Assembly (NCBI RefSeq): GCF_918698095.1
Contig: NZ_CAKKLY010000018.1
Span: 20,668 to 84,667, forward strand
Origin: Arthrobacter sp. Bi83
GTDB taxonomy: Bacteria > Actinomycetota > Actinomycetes > Actinomycetales > Micrococcaceae
Direction of reading: 5' to 3'
Length of the DNA: 64,000 nt
Both the position numbers and the translations under genes were made by a program. The notes under the pieces were generated by a model, which saw nothing but the letters and a program-made list of their open reading frames with translations, did not search any database and had not been told where the DNA came from. Positions 24,197-31,481 of the stretch are shown here, one piece after another (position 1 is the first letter of the stretch; each line of letters begins with the position of its first letter).

Positions 24197-24914
24197 ATGC
24201 GTTCTCTCGACTCACTGGCAGTCCACGCCGGCCGCGACGGGCTCACAGGCCAGGGTATCCATGCGGTGCCCATCGACCTTTCCACCACGGCTCCGCTGCC
24301 CTCGGTCGCGGACGCCGGCCTCGCCTACGAGCAGATGGGGTGCCGCCCTGGTGCTGCACAGTGCAACCAAGTTCATGGGAGGCCATGGTGATGCCATGGG
24401 CGGTGTAGTGGCGTCTTCGCCGGAGTGGGCCACCCGCCTCCGTCAAGTCAGGGCCGTCACCGGCGGCATCCTCACACCGTGGCCGGCCTACCTCCTTCAC
24501 CGCGGACTTGCTACGCTGCCCGTCCGGGTGCGGGCGCAGCAGTCCACCGCCCACAAGGTGGCCGCCGGGTTGGCGGAACATGAGCTGGTGCGCACGGTCC
24601 GCTACCCGGGCCTTCCCGAAGGCGATCCCCACGGGCTGGTGGGAACGCAGATGTCCGGGCCCGGTTCCCTGCTCGCCTTTGAACTGCGCAGCGCCGAACA
24701 TGCCGGGCGGGTCCCTGCCGCCGTCCGGATGATCACCCACGCGGTGTCCCTTGGCGGCGTCGACACGCTCATCCAGCACCCGGCAGGCCTCACGCACCGC
24801 CCGGTGGCCCCGGAGGCCAAGCCGCACGCCAGCCTCCTCCGGGTCTCGGTGGGGCTCGAAGACGCCACGGACATTCTCGGAGACCTGGTCCAGGCCATCG
24901 AAGGGACCCGCTAG
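24197..24914 (+). pseudogene. Deleted and frameshifted trans-sulfuration-type PLP enzyme (methionine gamma-lyase/cystathionine synthase family)
   Basis: The first 46 or so codons (SLAVHAGRDGLTGQGIHAVPIDLSTTAPLP...AGLAYEQM) are a normal Cys/Met-metabolism PLP enzyme N-terminus, with ACAAGGAG before the ATG. Immediately afterwards, near 24340, the sequence jumps to the PLP-lysine region in another frame: GAALVLHSATKFMGGHGDAMGG, continuing to the normal end LLRVSVGLEDATDILGDLVQAIEG. Around 140-150 codons between these points are missing compared with the roughly 400-residue family. As written, translation from 24197 stops at 24389-24391. It cannot make a functional enzyme. The stop overlaps the convergent MFS gene by 4 nt. 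Confidence 0.85.
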
Positions 24915-26233
24915 CCGCCGGCTGCCGGGTTCTCCTGTCCGGCCGCCTGCCGCCCGCGCTCCCTGTGGTGCGGGCGGCGGCCGGTACCGCCCGCCGCGGC
25001 GGGATGCACGACGGCGGTGATCACCGCCGTCGTGCATCCCAGCACAATCACGGTGACGGCGAGGGCCGTCCAGCCGAGGGACTGGTAGACCAGGCCGCCG
25101 GCCCAGCCGATGATGCTGGACCCCAGGTAGTAGGCGAGGTTGTATAGCGACGCGGCCTGCGCCCGGCCGGTGACGGCGATGGCACCCGTCCAGCCCGCTC
25201 CGATGCTGTGGGCGGCGAAGAAGCCTCCGGTGAAAATGAGCAGCCCTGCCAGGATGAGGACGAGCACCTGGGTGAGGGTGAGGGCCATGCCCGCCGCCAT
25301 CAGGACGATGCCCGCCAGCAGCACGGAGCGCCGGCCGAAGCGCAGTGTCAGCCCGCCCGCCCAGCGCGACGTCACGGTCCCGGACAGGTAGGCGAGGAAG
25401 ATCAGGCTGATGACGGTGGCCGGAAGGCTGAAGGGTTCCCCGGAGAGCCGGAATCCGAGGTAGTTGTAGACGGCCACGAAGCCGCCCATCAGGAGGAACG
25501 CCTGGACGTAGAGTGCCAGCAGGCGCGGATTGCGTACGTGGCCGCCCAGCGTCCGCGCGGCTCCCCGGAGGCCCTTGGCCGGAACGGCCCTGAAGCCGCG
25601 GGCCTTCGGCACAAGGACCAGGAACAAGACAGCGGCGACGGTGGCCAGCGCGGAGACTGCGAGGGCGGCGGCGCGCCAGCCCCACAGCTCGCCGACCGGC
25701 CCGGCCACCAGCCGTCCGGCCAGTCCGCCCAGGGTGGTTCCGGCCACATAGCTGCCGGCAGCCATGGCGGCATGGGCCTTGTTGATTTCCTCGTTCAGGT
25801 AGGCGATCGCAATCGCGGGGATGCCGCCCAGTGCCATGCCTTCCAGCATCCGGAGTCCAAGGAGCAAGGGGAACGACGTAGCCAGCGGAACGAGCAGCCC
25901 CAGCGCGGTGGCGGCGCAGATGCCCCAGGTCATCGCCCGGACGCGTCCGATTCTGTCGGCCAGGAACGACCAGGGGATGACGGTGAGCGCCAGCCCCACC
26001 GTGGCCAGTGAAATGGTCAGCGCGGCCTCGGCCGCCGTCACCCCGAGCTCCCTGGACATCAGCGGCAGCACCGCCTGCGTGGAGTAGAGCTGCGCGAAGG
26101 TTGCCACACCCGCAAAGGCAAGCCCGGCGAGGACCTTGCCGTACGCGGCCGAACCCTTTGGATGACCCTCCCACAGCGCTTGCGGAGCGGAACCGGATTC
26201 AAAGCTGGGGTTCGGACTTTGGGGCATTGGCAT
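24911..26233 (-). CDS. MFS transporter (YnfM-like)
   Basis: 440 residues with 12 predicted helices. FLADRIGRVRAMTWGI is the helix 2-3 MFS motif; LRMLEGMALGGIPAIAIAYLNEEI and the ARTLGGHVRNPRLLALYVQAFLLMGGFVAVYNYLGFRL block (cited in part) resemble YnfM-type efflux proteins. It is divergent from a LysR regulator (26325) and ends in a basic Gly/Arg-rich tail. A perfect 40-bp palindrome lies in the 3' part of the coding sequence at 25001-25040. Likely an efflux pump under LysR control; substrate unknown. Confidence 0.88.
   Translation of the reverse strand: MPMPQSPNPSFESGSAPQALWEGHPKGSAAYGKVLAGLAFAGVATFAQLYSTQAVLPLMSRELGVTAAEAALTISLATVGLALTVIPWSFLADRIGRVRAMTWGICAATALGLLVPLATSFPLLLGLRMLEGMALGGIPAIAIAYLNEEINKAHAAMAAGSYVAGTTLGGLAGRLVAGPVGELWGWRAAALAVSALATVAAVLFLVLVPKARGFRAVPAKGLRGAARTLGGHVRNPRLLALYVQAFLLMGGFVAVYNYLGFRLSGEPFSLPATVISLIFLAYLSGTVTSRWAGGLTLRFGRRSVLLAGIVLMAAGMALTLTQVLVLILAGLLIFTGGFFAAHSIGAGWTGAIAVTGRAQAASLYNLAYYLGSSIIGWAGGLVYQSLGWTALAVTVIVLGCTTAVITAVVHPAAAGGTGRRPHHRERGRQAAGQENPAAGG
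25001..25040. repeat. Perfect 40-bp palindrome inside an MFS gene
   Basis: The left half GGGATGCACGACGGCGGTGA is followed without spacer by its exact reverse complement. The flanking bases (C at 25000, A at 25041) do not pair. On the minus strand it encodes CTTAVITAVVHP of the last membrane helix. Confidence 0.9.
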
Positions 26234-26269
26234 TCTTCCAGCGTAGATCTACCCTGATTTAGCATCCAA

Positions 26270-26297
26270 TGCATGATTCAGTGCGGATTCATGCACT
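26270..26297. promoter_or_regulatory. Dyad in LysR/MFS divergent region
   Basis: TGCATGA (26270-26276) and TCATGCA (26289-26295) form perfect arms 12 nt apart; AGTGC/GCACT (26280-26284, 26293-26297) forms a nested pair. The dyad is between the divergent LysR and MFS genes, where a LysR operator is expected. Confidence 0.5.
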
Positions 26298-26324
26298 AAC
26301 GCACGTATTTCGATCCGGGGAGCC

Positions 26325-27302
26325 ATGGATATTCAGCACAAGCAACTGGCCCAGCTGCTGCCCATTCTGCCGGTGCTGGCGGAACTCGGCCGCACGCAGC
26401 ACATCACAGAAACGGCCGAGCTGCTCGGCGTTCCGCAATCCACGGTGAGCCGGGCGATGGCCCGCGCCAGCGCCGCGGTGGGCACGGAGCTGCTCATCCG
26501 CGAGGGCCGGGGTGTCCGCCTCACGCCCGCCGCCAAGGCCCTGCTCCCGTACATCGAGTCCGCGCTCGCAGAATTCCGGACCGGTCTTGATCTGGTGCAA
26601 CACGAATCCGAGGTGGTCCGCGGCCGGATCGCGGTGACCTTCCAGCACACCTTCGGCGAGGCCACCCTGCCGCTGCTGATCAGCGCGTTCCGGAACCGTC
26701 ACCCGCAGGCGGAATTTGACCTCAGCCAGGGATCCAGGGACAGCTGTCTCGCGGAGCTCGCCTCTGGAACGGCAGATCTCGCCCTGACGGCCCCGGTGGC
26801 TGTTGCCAGCCGGAGCATCGGTTCGGCCGCTCTCTACAGGGAGCCGCTTCGGCTCGTGGTGCATCGCCGGCACCGCCTTGCCGGCCGGCAGGCGGCAGCG
26901 GTGGGGGATATCAGGAGGGACCCCTTTGTTGCCATGGGGCCCGGATACGGCATGCGGTCCCTCACGGATGCGATGTTCCGCGAAGCCGGCTTCCGCCCCC
27001 GGATCGCCTTCGAAAGCCAGGATTCCCACACTGTCCGCGGTCTGGTCTCAGCCGGACTGGGGGTGAGTATCCTGCCGCCGGGCGGCGGTGCAGGTCCAGG
27101 CACAGCGGCCAGTACCGGAGATTTGGGCTGGGTGGAGATACCGCTGGAATCGGAACTGGCGTACCGCGAAATCGGCCTCGCCTGGCGCGAGCGCCGAGGG
27201 CGCGATTCCGAGCCAGATCCTGTGCGCCTCTTCCGCGAACTCGTACTCGGGGAAGGCCCGGCGCTGTTGGCCGGGCTGGTCTCTGCCCCCTCGGGTGTGT
27301 GA
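26325..27302 (+). CDS. LysR family transcriptional regulator
   Basis: 325 residues. The N-terminal winged HTH LLPILPVLAELGRTQHITETAELLGVPQSTVSRAMARA is followed by a linker helix and a two-lobed co-inducer-binding domain (IAVTFQHTFGEATLPLLISAFRNRHPQAEFDL). ATG 26325 has GGGGAGCC just upstream. It is divergent from the YnfM-like MFS gene over a 91-nt region with an inverted repeat. LysR-YnfM pairs are common, and the regulator probably activates the exporter in the presence of its substrate. Confidence 0.92.
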   Translation: MDIQHKQLAQLLPILPVLAELGRTQHITETAELLGVPQSTVSRAMARASAAVGTELLIREGRGVRLTPAAKALLPYIESALAEFRTGLDLVQHESEVVRGRIAVTFQHTFGEATLPLLISAFRNRHPQAEFDLSQGSRDSCLAELASGTADLALTAPVAVASRSIGSAALYREPLRLVVHRRHRLAGRQAAAVGDIRRDPFVAMGPGYGMRSLTDAMFREAGFRPRIAFESQDSHTVRGLVSAGLGVSILPPGGGAGPGTAASTGDLGWVEIPLESELAYREIGLAWRERRGRDSEPDPVRLFRELVLGEGPALLAGLVSAPSGV

Positions 27303-27333
27303 CCCTTCATCGGGATACAGCGTTCATCGGGGC

Positions 27334-27429
27334 GTGAGATCCAGGCGCTCAGGTAGCGTCAGAGCGCCTGTTGAGTCGGAGAGCCTGTTGAGTCAGAGTG
27401 CCTGTTGAGTCAGAGTGCCTGGATCTCAC
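27334..27429. repeat. Three 17-nt tandem repeats enclosed by a 13-bp inverted repeat
   Basis: Units GCCTGTTGAGTCAGAGT begin at 27366 (two mismatches), 27383 and 27400, with a partial fourth at 27417. GTGAGATCCAGGC (27334-27346) is the exact reverse complement of GCCTGGATCTCAC (27417-27429). AGGCGCTC (27342-27349) can also pair with GAGCGCCT just before the first unit. The element fills the gap between convergent genes and may act as a bidirectional terminator; its right arm overlaps the nitronate monooxygenase stop. Confidence 0.8.
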
Positions 27430-28460
27430 TCCTCGGCGAGAAGACGGCTCATGACGTCGGCCACGGGGCCCGGCCGGGCGCTCTGCCAGCCCGTTCCCGC
27501 CCACAGGTTCAGGCGTTCCGCGTCCCCTGCTGCAGCGGCAGCGGCCCGGATGGGCGCAGTGAGGTGGTGGATGGCCGGGTAGCCGTCCGGGGCGTCCTGA
27601 TGGTCCCGCACGAACGCGTTGACCAGGGCACGCGCGTAGCGGCCGGTGAAAGCGCGCGTCGGCTGCGTCTCCGTGAACCGGTCAGCCCCCAGCGCGTCCT
27701 TGTGCAGTTGCCGGGCACCGCTTTCGTCCGTCCGCAGGAGGGCTGTGCCCACCTGCACCGCTTCCGCGCCGGCAGCGAGTGCCGACCCCACCGCCGCAGC
27801 ATCGGACACGGCACCGGCAGCCACCAGCGGAAGGCCGACGGCGGCGCGCACCTGCAGGACCAGCGCCGCCGTCGTGGACGGGACGCTGCTCCGGGCAGTG
27901 TCCGCCAGGAAGGCGCCGCTGTGAGCACCGGCGCTGCCGTGCTGCACGACGAGCGCGTCCACGCCGCGGTCCGCGGCGAGCGCCGCTTCAGCCGCACTCG
28001 TGACCGTGGCAAGGACTGTGGAGCCGGCCTTGCGGAGCCCGGCGATGACGCGGGCGTCGGGCAACCCGAAGGTGAAGCTGACAAATTCGGCAGGATGGAG
28101 CAGCAGTTCGTCGATCTTGTGCTGCCAGCCATCATCGTCGCCGAGGATCAGAGGCGGAACCTCGACGCCATAGCGGGCGGCATCAGCGGCAAGGCGGTCG
28201 CGGTAGTGCTCCAGCAGTGCCACGGCCGCGGGGGAGGGCTGCAGCTGCTGGGGATCCGGGACAAAAACATTCATGCCGAACCGGACGCCGGCCGCGCGGG
28301 CGACCCGCATCTCATCGCTCATGGCCGCAACCGACTTGTACCCGGCTGCTAGGAAGCCGAGACCGCCGGAGCGGTGGACGGCCTCAGCGAAGCGGGTGGT
28401 GGACGTGCCGCCGGCCATGGGCGCTGCGATGATCCGGGTGCCAAATATGCCGTGGGACAT
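27426..28460 (-). CDS. Nitronate monooxygenase family flavoprotein (2-nitropropane dioxygenase-like)
   Basis: 344 residues, an FMN-binding TIM barrel. IIAAPMAGGTSTTRFAEAVHRSGGLGFLAAGY is the family N-terminus; VDALVVQHGSAGAHSG marks the His-containing active-site loop and LPLVAAGAVSDAAAVGSALAAGAEAVQVGTALL the FMN phosphate loop. It oxidises alkyl nitronates such as propionate 3-nitronate; the natural substrate is uncertain. AGGAGCAGGC precedes ATG 28460. It is divergent from the GlcNAc-kinase-like gene by 36 nt. Confidence 0.9.
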   Translation of the reverse strand: MSHGIFGTRIIAAPMAGGTSTTRFAEAVHRSGGLGFLAAGYKSVAAMSDEMRVARAAGVRFGMNVFVPDPQQLQPSPAAVALLEHYRDRLAADAARYGVEVPPLILGDDDGWQHKIDELLLHPAEFVSFTFGLPDARVIAGLRKAGSTVLATVTSAAEAALAADRGVDALVVQHGSAGAHSGAFLADTARSSVPSTTAALVLQVRAAVGLPLVAAGAVSDAAAVGSALAAGAEAVQVGTALLRTDESGARQLHKDALGADRFTETQPTRAFTGRYARALVNAFVRDHQDAPDGYPAIHHLTAPIRAAAAAAGDAERLNLWAGTGWQSARPGPVADVMSRLLAEE

Positions 28461-28484
28461 TGCCTGCTCCTCGAGACGCTTCAG

Positions 28485-28490
28485 TAGGCT
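28485..28490 (+). promoter_or_regulatory. -10 element for leaderless GlcNAc-kinase-like gene
   Basis: TAGGCT followed by 6 nt (GTTGGG) and GTG 28497. The same TAGGCT-N6-start design recurs upstream of the NUDIX gene. Confidence 0.5.
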
Positions 28491-28496
28491 GTTGGG

Positions 28497-29495
28497 GTGA
28501 CTGACTCTGACAACCTACCCGATGCCCTGTCTGTTCCCTCCGGCAGCGCTGTTCCTTCTTCCGGGGCAGCTGCTTCCGCGGATGCCCTTCCTCTTGCCGG
28601 TGCTGTCCCCTCCGCGGGCGTCGTGATCGGCCTGGACATCGGCGGCACCAAGACGCGGGGCGTCCGCTTCGAGAACGGCAAGCCCGTCGCCGACGAAATC
28701 GTCGGCAGCTCCAACGTCCAGAACGTCAGCCGCGACGAAGCGGCGTCGCATCTGGCGGAGCTGTTCGCAAAAATTGGCCAGGGACCCGTGGCCTACGTTT
28801 ACGCAGGGGCCGGCGGCATCGACACCGCTGAGGACGCGGCCGCGCTGGCTGCGCTCATCGAGCCCCACGTGCCGGGTGCCAGGATCACAGTGGTCCACGA
28901 CTCCCGCCTGCTGCTGGCGGCCGGCGGGGCGAGCGAGGGGGTGGCTGTCATCGCGGGCACCGGCTCGGCGGCCTGGGGCCGGAACGGGCTGGGTGAAGAG
29001 GCGCGGGCCGGCGGCTGGGGTTATCTCCTCGGCGACGAAGGCAGCGGCTACTGGCTGGGCCGGGAAGCCGTCCGCCACAGCCTGCGCCGCATGAACCAGG
29101 GGCTGGAGCCGGACGCGCTCACGCGTGCCCTCCTGGAGTCCTGCGGCCTTGACGAGCCCAACAAGCTGATCGCCCTGTTCCATTCGCCTGCCACGGGACG
29201 CCGATACTGGGCCCAGCAGGCCCGGCTGGTGGTGGAGGCCGCAGACGCCGGCCACGGGGTCAGCCAGGGGCTCGTCGACCAGGCGGGCAGGGACCTGGCC
29301 GAGATGGCCGCGCAGGTCCTCCGGCAACTGAAGCTCGAGGGCCCTGTCATTCTGGGAAGCGGACTGGGCATGAACGTCGTCCGGCTTCAGGACTCGTTCA
29401 GGAACCACCTCGCTGCGGCCGGCGTCACGGACGTCCGCGTGCTGGACCGGGAGCCCGTCTTCGGTGTTCTGCAGCTCGTCGGCGAACTGGGGTGA
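28497..29495 (+). CDS. N-acetylglucosamine kinase-like ATPase (BadF/BadG/BcrA/BcrD type)
   Basis: 332 residues of the ASKHA sugar-kinase fold. The phosphate-1 motif VIGLDIGGTKTRGVRFENGK is at about residues 42-61; VAVIAGTGSAAWGRN is the phosphate-2 loop and WGYLLGDEGSGYWLGREAV the adenosine-side region typical of GlcNAc-kinase-like BadF-family ATPases. It probably phosphorylates an amino sugar or other hexose. The first ~40 residues are Ala/Ser/Pro-rich and beyond the usual family start, yet GTG 28497 is supported by TAGGCT 6 nt upstream; GTG 28623 near the domain start is an alternative. Confidence 0.85.
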   Translation: MTDSDNLPDALSVPSGSAVPSSGAAASADALPLAGAVPSAGVVIGLDIGGTKTRGVRFENGKPVADEIVGSSNVQNVSRDEAASHLAELFAKIGQGPVAYVYAGAGGIDTAEDAAALAALIEPHVPGARITVVHDSRLLLAAGGASEGVAVIAGTGSAAWGRNGLGEEARAGGWGYLLGDEGSGYWLGREAVRHSLRRMNQGLEPDALTRALLESCGLDEPNKLIALFHSPATGRRYWAQQARLVVEAADAGHGVSQGLVDQAGRDLAEMAAQVLRQLKLEGPVILGSGLGMNVVRLQDSFRNHLAAAGVTDVRVLDREPVFGVLQLVGELG

Positions 29496-29522
29496 CGGAG
29501 AAACCGGTTCCAACGAACGGTG

Positions 29523-30596
29523 TCAGGCGCGCGTCCGCGGCTTGAGCTGCACGCCGGGCAGCGGGGGCGCGGGAATGCGGCCGGCCTCGCGCCCGGCGTC
29601 AGGACCGTGGCCCCGGACGAGTCCGAAGCGGGCGGCTTCGGCAGCGGCGTCCGGCATCGTGGCCTGCGCTTCCCACTCCGCCCTGGCCTGCGCCACCTCG
29701 TCATGGGTCCTGCCCACGAAGTTCCACCACATGAGGAGTTCCTCCTCGAGGGGCTCACCGCCAATCAGGAGGAAGCGCGTACCCGGCAGAGCGTCCACCC
29801 GGAGCAGTTCGCGGCCGGCCCCCAGGTAGCCCAGCGGCCCGGGCCCGATCTGCTGCCCATCCACCGTCAGGCCGCCGTCGAGCACCAGGACCGCGTGCTC
29901 GAACTCCGGTTCCAGCGGGAGGCCCGCGGGGCCGTCGCACCGGACATCCGCGCCGACAATCGGCGTGTACATGGTGGCGGGGGACGTGCCGCCGGCGAAC
30001 GTGCCCACCATCACCGTGGCGGTGTAGCCAGGACCCCGGACGGTGGGGAGGTTGCGGTGCTGTTCGAAGGCCGGAGGACGGTGCCGTTCGGCATCCGGCA
30101 AAGCCACCCAGAGCTGGAGGCCGCGCTGCAGCGGAAGCTGCGCGCCGCCGTCGTGAGTTTGGCTGCCGTCGCCTTCCGGAGCGCCTTCCGCCGCGCCACT
30201 CTCAGCAGGCAGCACGGCGAACTCTGAATGCGAGACACCGTGGCCGGCGGTCATGATGTTGAGTTCGCCCGGGCGCACGATCACGTCGCTGCCCACGCTG
30301 TCCCGGTGGCGGATGTGTCCCGCGAGCGGCCAGGTGACGGTCTGAAGCCCGGTGTGCGGGTGCGGCAGGACGGACATCGCTATCCGGTCCGGACCGAAGC
30401 TGTCCAGGAAACACCAGGCCCCCACGGTGGGCAGGCCTCGCTGCGGCAGGGTGCGGAGCACGTTCATGGCGCGGACACCGCCGAGCGGCACCTCACGCGC
30501 TGGCCAGAGCTGCACGCACGGACCGGTGCCCGTCCCGGCGTCGGGTCCTGCGGGCGGGCACACTTCCTCCTGGGGGAGGACCTCCAGATTCGTCAC
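29523..30596 (-). CDS. Pirin family protein
   Basis: 357 residues, longer than the usual ~290 because of an N-terminal extension. The first cupin carries the pirin motif LPHPHTGLQTVTWPLAGHIRHRDS (metal-binding His cluster) and GELNIMTAGHGVSHSE; LQLWVALP matches the family centre. The second cupin, with ELLRVDALPGTRFLLIGGEPL, completes the bicupin. Bacterial pirins act as quercetinases or redox-linked regulators. GTG 30596 is 6 nt after TAGAGT (30603-30608, minus strand), so both this gene and the divergent NUDIX gene appear leaderless within one 56-nt promoter region. Confidence 0.92.
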   Translation of the reverse strand: MTNLEVLPQEEVCPPAGPDAGTGTGPCVQLWPAREVPLGGVRAMNVLRTLPQRGLPTVGAWCFLDSFGPDRIAMSVLPHPHTGLQTVTWPLAGHIRHRDSVGSDVIVRPGELNIMTAGHGVSHSEFAVLPAESGAAEGAPEGDGSQTHDGGAQLPLQRGLQLWVALPDAERHRPPAFEQHRNLPTVRGPGYTATVMVGTFAGGTSPATMYTPIVGADVRCDGPAGLPLEPEFEHAVLVLDGGLTVDGQQIGPGPLGYLGAGRELLRVDALPGTRFLLIGGEPLEEELLMWWNFVGRTHDEVAQARAEWEAQATMPDAAAEAARFGLVRGHGPDAGREAGRIPAPPLPGVQLKPRTRA

Positions 30597-30602
30597 AGTC
30601 CC

Positions 30603-30646
30603 ACTCTAGGACCGCCGCACCCCGGGGCATAGCTCCGGGCTAGGCT
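30603..30646. promoter_or_regulatory. Back-to-back leaderless -10 elements (pirin / NUDIX)
   Basis: TAGAGT on the minus strand (30603-30608) lies 6 nt before pirin GTG 30596. TAGGCT on the plus strand (30641-30646) lies 6 nt before NUDIX ATG 30653. Neither gene has a ribosome site. Confidence 0.55.
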
Positions 30647-30652
30647 GACTCC

Positions 30653-31105
30653 ATGAGCGTTCTCTTCGATACCCGCCCTGCTGCCTACGCGGTCATCATC
30701 CGCGATGACGCCATCCTGCTGGCGTACTGGAAGCAGGACGGCAAGGAGGGCTGGACGCTTCCCGGCGGCGGCCTGGACCTCGCCGAGCATCCGGTGGACG
30801 GCTGCATCCGGGAAGTCTTTGAGGAAACCGGCTACCACGCCGAGATCGGTTCCATGCTGGGCATCGATGTGGGCCACTGGCCGGCCGGAACACGGCTGGA
30901 CGGCATCGACAGGGATTTCCAGGCCCTCCGCCTTGTCTACGAGGCCCGGGTGACCGGCGGGGAACTCAGCCACGAAGTGGACGGTACCACCACTCATGCC
31001 GCGTGGATACCGCTCCCCGAGGTCGGCTCGCTGAACAGGGTCTCGCTGGTGGATGCGGCGCTGCGGCTCTTCCGGGAGCGTCCCGCCAACGGCAAGCTTG
31101 ACTGA
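30653..31105 (+). CDS. NUDIX hydrolase
   Basis: 150 residues with a complete Nudix box, GGGLDLAEHPVDGCIREVFEETGY, matching Gx5Ex7REUxEExGU (about residues 38-60), preceded by the beta strand AVIIRDDAILLAYWKQDGKEGWTLP. It hydrolyses a nucleoside-diphosphate-linked substrate. The substrate is not predictable; the similarity to general MutT-like or ADP-ribose hydrolases suggests housekeeping. ATG 30653 has TAGGCT 6 nt upstream, the leaderless arrangement. Confidence 0.92.
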   Translation: MSVLFDTRPAAYAVIIRDDAILLAYWKQDGKEGWTLPGGGLDLAEHPVDGCIREVFEETGYHAEIGSMLGIDVGHWPAGTRLDGIDRDFQALRLVYEARVTGGELSHEVDGTTTHAAWIPLPEVGSLNRVSLVDAALRLFRERPANGKLD

Positions 31106-31136
31106 TGCTTCGGCTGCGGCGTTTGCCTGGCCAGAA

Positions 31137-31190
31137 TTTCCTCAGAAAAGTTTCCTGACCAAAGTTTCCTGACAACATTTCCCTAGCCAA
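31137..31190. repeat. Four 14-nt imperfect tandem repeats
   Basis: TTTCCT-type units begin at 31137, 31151, 31165 and 31178 (spacing 14, 14, 13). The middle two, TTTCCTGACCAAAG and TTTCCTGACAACA, are nearly alike; AAAGTTTCCTGAC occurs exactly twice. The array lies downstream of the NUDIX gene and 83 nt before a small ORF. Confidence 0.6.
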
Positions 31191-31272
31191 GCCGGGAACC
31201 GGCTGGCTATCCTAGGGGGAGCTTCCGGACAGGTGATCCGGCACCGAACGCAAAAACGGGGAGGTGGACCTG

Positions 31273-31353
31273 ATGACTGCAGAATTCCTGTGCGCGCCGC
31301 GCACCAGCAAAGTCTCCTTCATTAATCCTGCCCCGATATTGCGCACCGCCTAA
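31273..31353 (+). CDS. Possible small protein or leader peptide upstream of RsgA
   Basis: A 26-codon ORF starting MTAEFLCAPRTSKV and ending PAPILRTA. The ATG is preceded by GGGGAGGT with 7-nt spacing, one of the best ribosome sites in the window. No transmembrane helix or known motif is present. It is 128 nt upstream of the RsgA start and could be a free small protein, a leader peptide, or a chance ORF. Short length makes the call weak; the ribosome site is the main evidence. Confidence 0.35.
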   Translation: MTAEFLCAPRTSKVSFINPAPILRTA

Positions 31354-31481
31354 CGGCAGTCAGCGCAGCCTTCCCCCCTCCATCCGTTGGCCTGAGCGAC
31401 AAATGCCAGGACATTTGATGGGCAACGACGGAACGCACAAGACGGCCGATGCGGTGCCAGGGGCCCACCCTGAGGTTCACA

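Larger units (their letters stand above)
31106..31481. other. 376-nt intergenic stretch with repeats and a possible small ORF
   Basis: It holds the 14-nt repeat array (31137-31190), a TATCCT hexamer at 31208-31213 that could be a -10 element, and a 26-codon ORF with a strong ribosome site (31273-31353). After that the sequence to 31481 shows no further convincing feature; an overlapping open frame from 31403 has no recognisable product. Confidence 0.55.

Noticed and set aside
24243..26174. 643-codon minus-strand frame running from the MFS gene through the PLP pseudogene
   Set aside because: It is out of frame with the real MFS protein and is Gly/Arg/Pro-rich shadow sequence.
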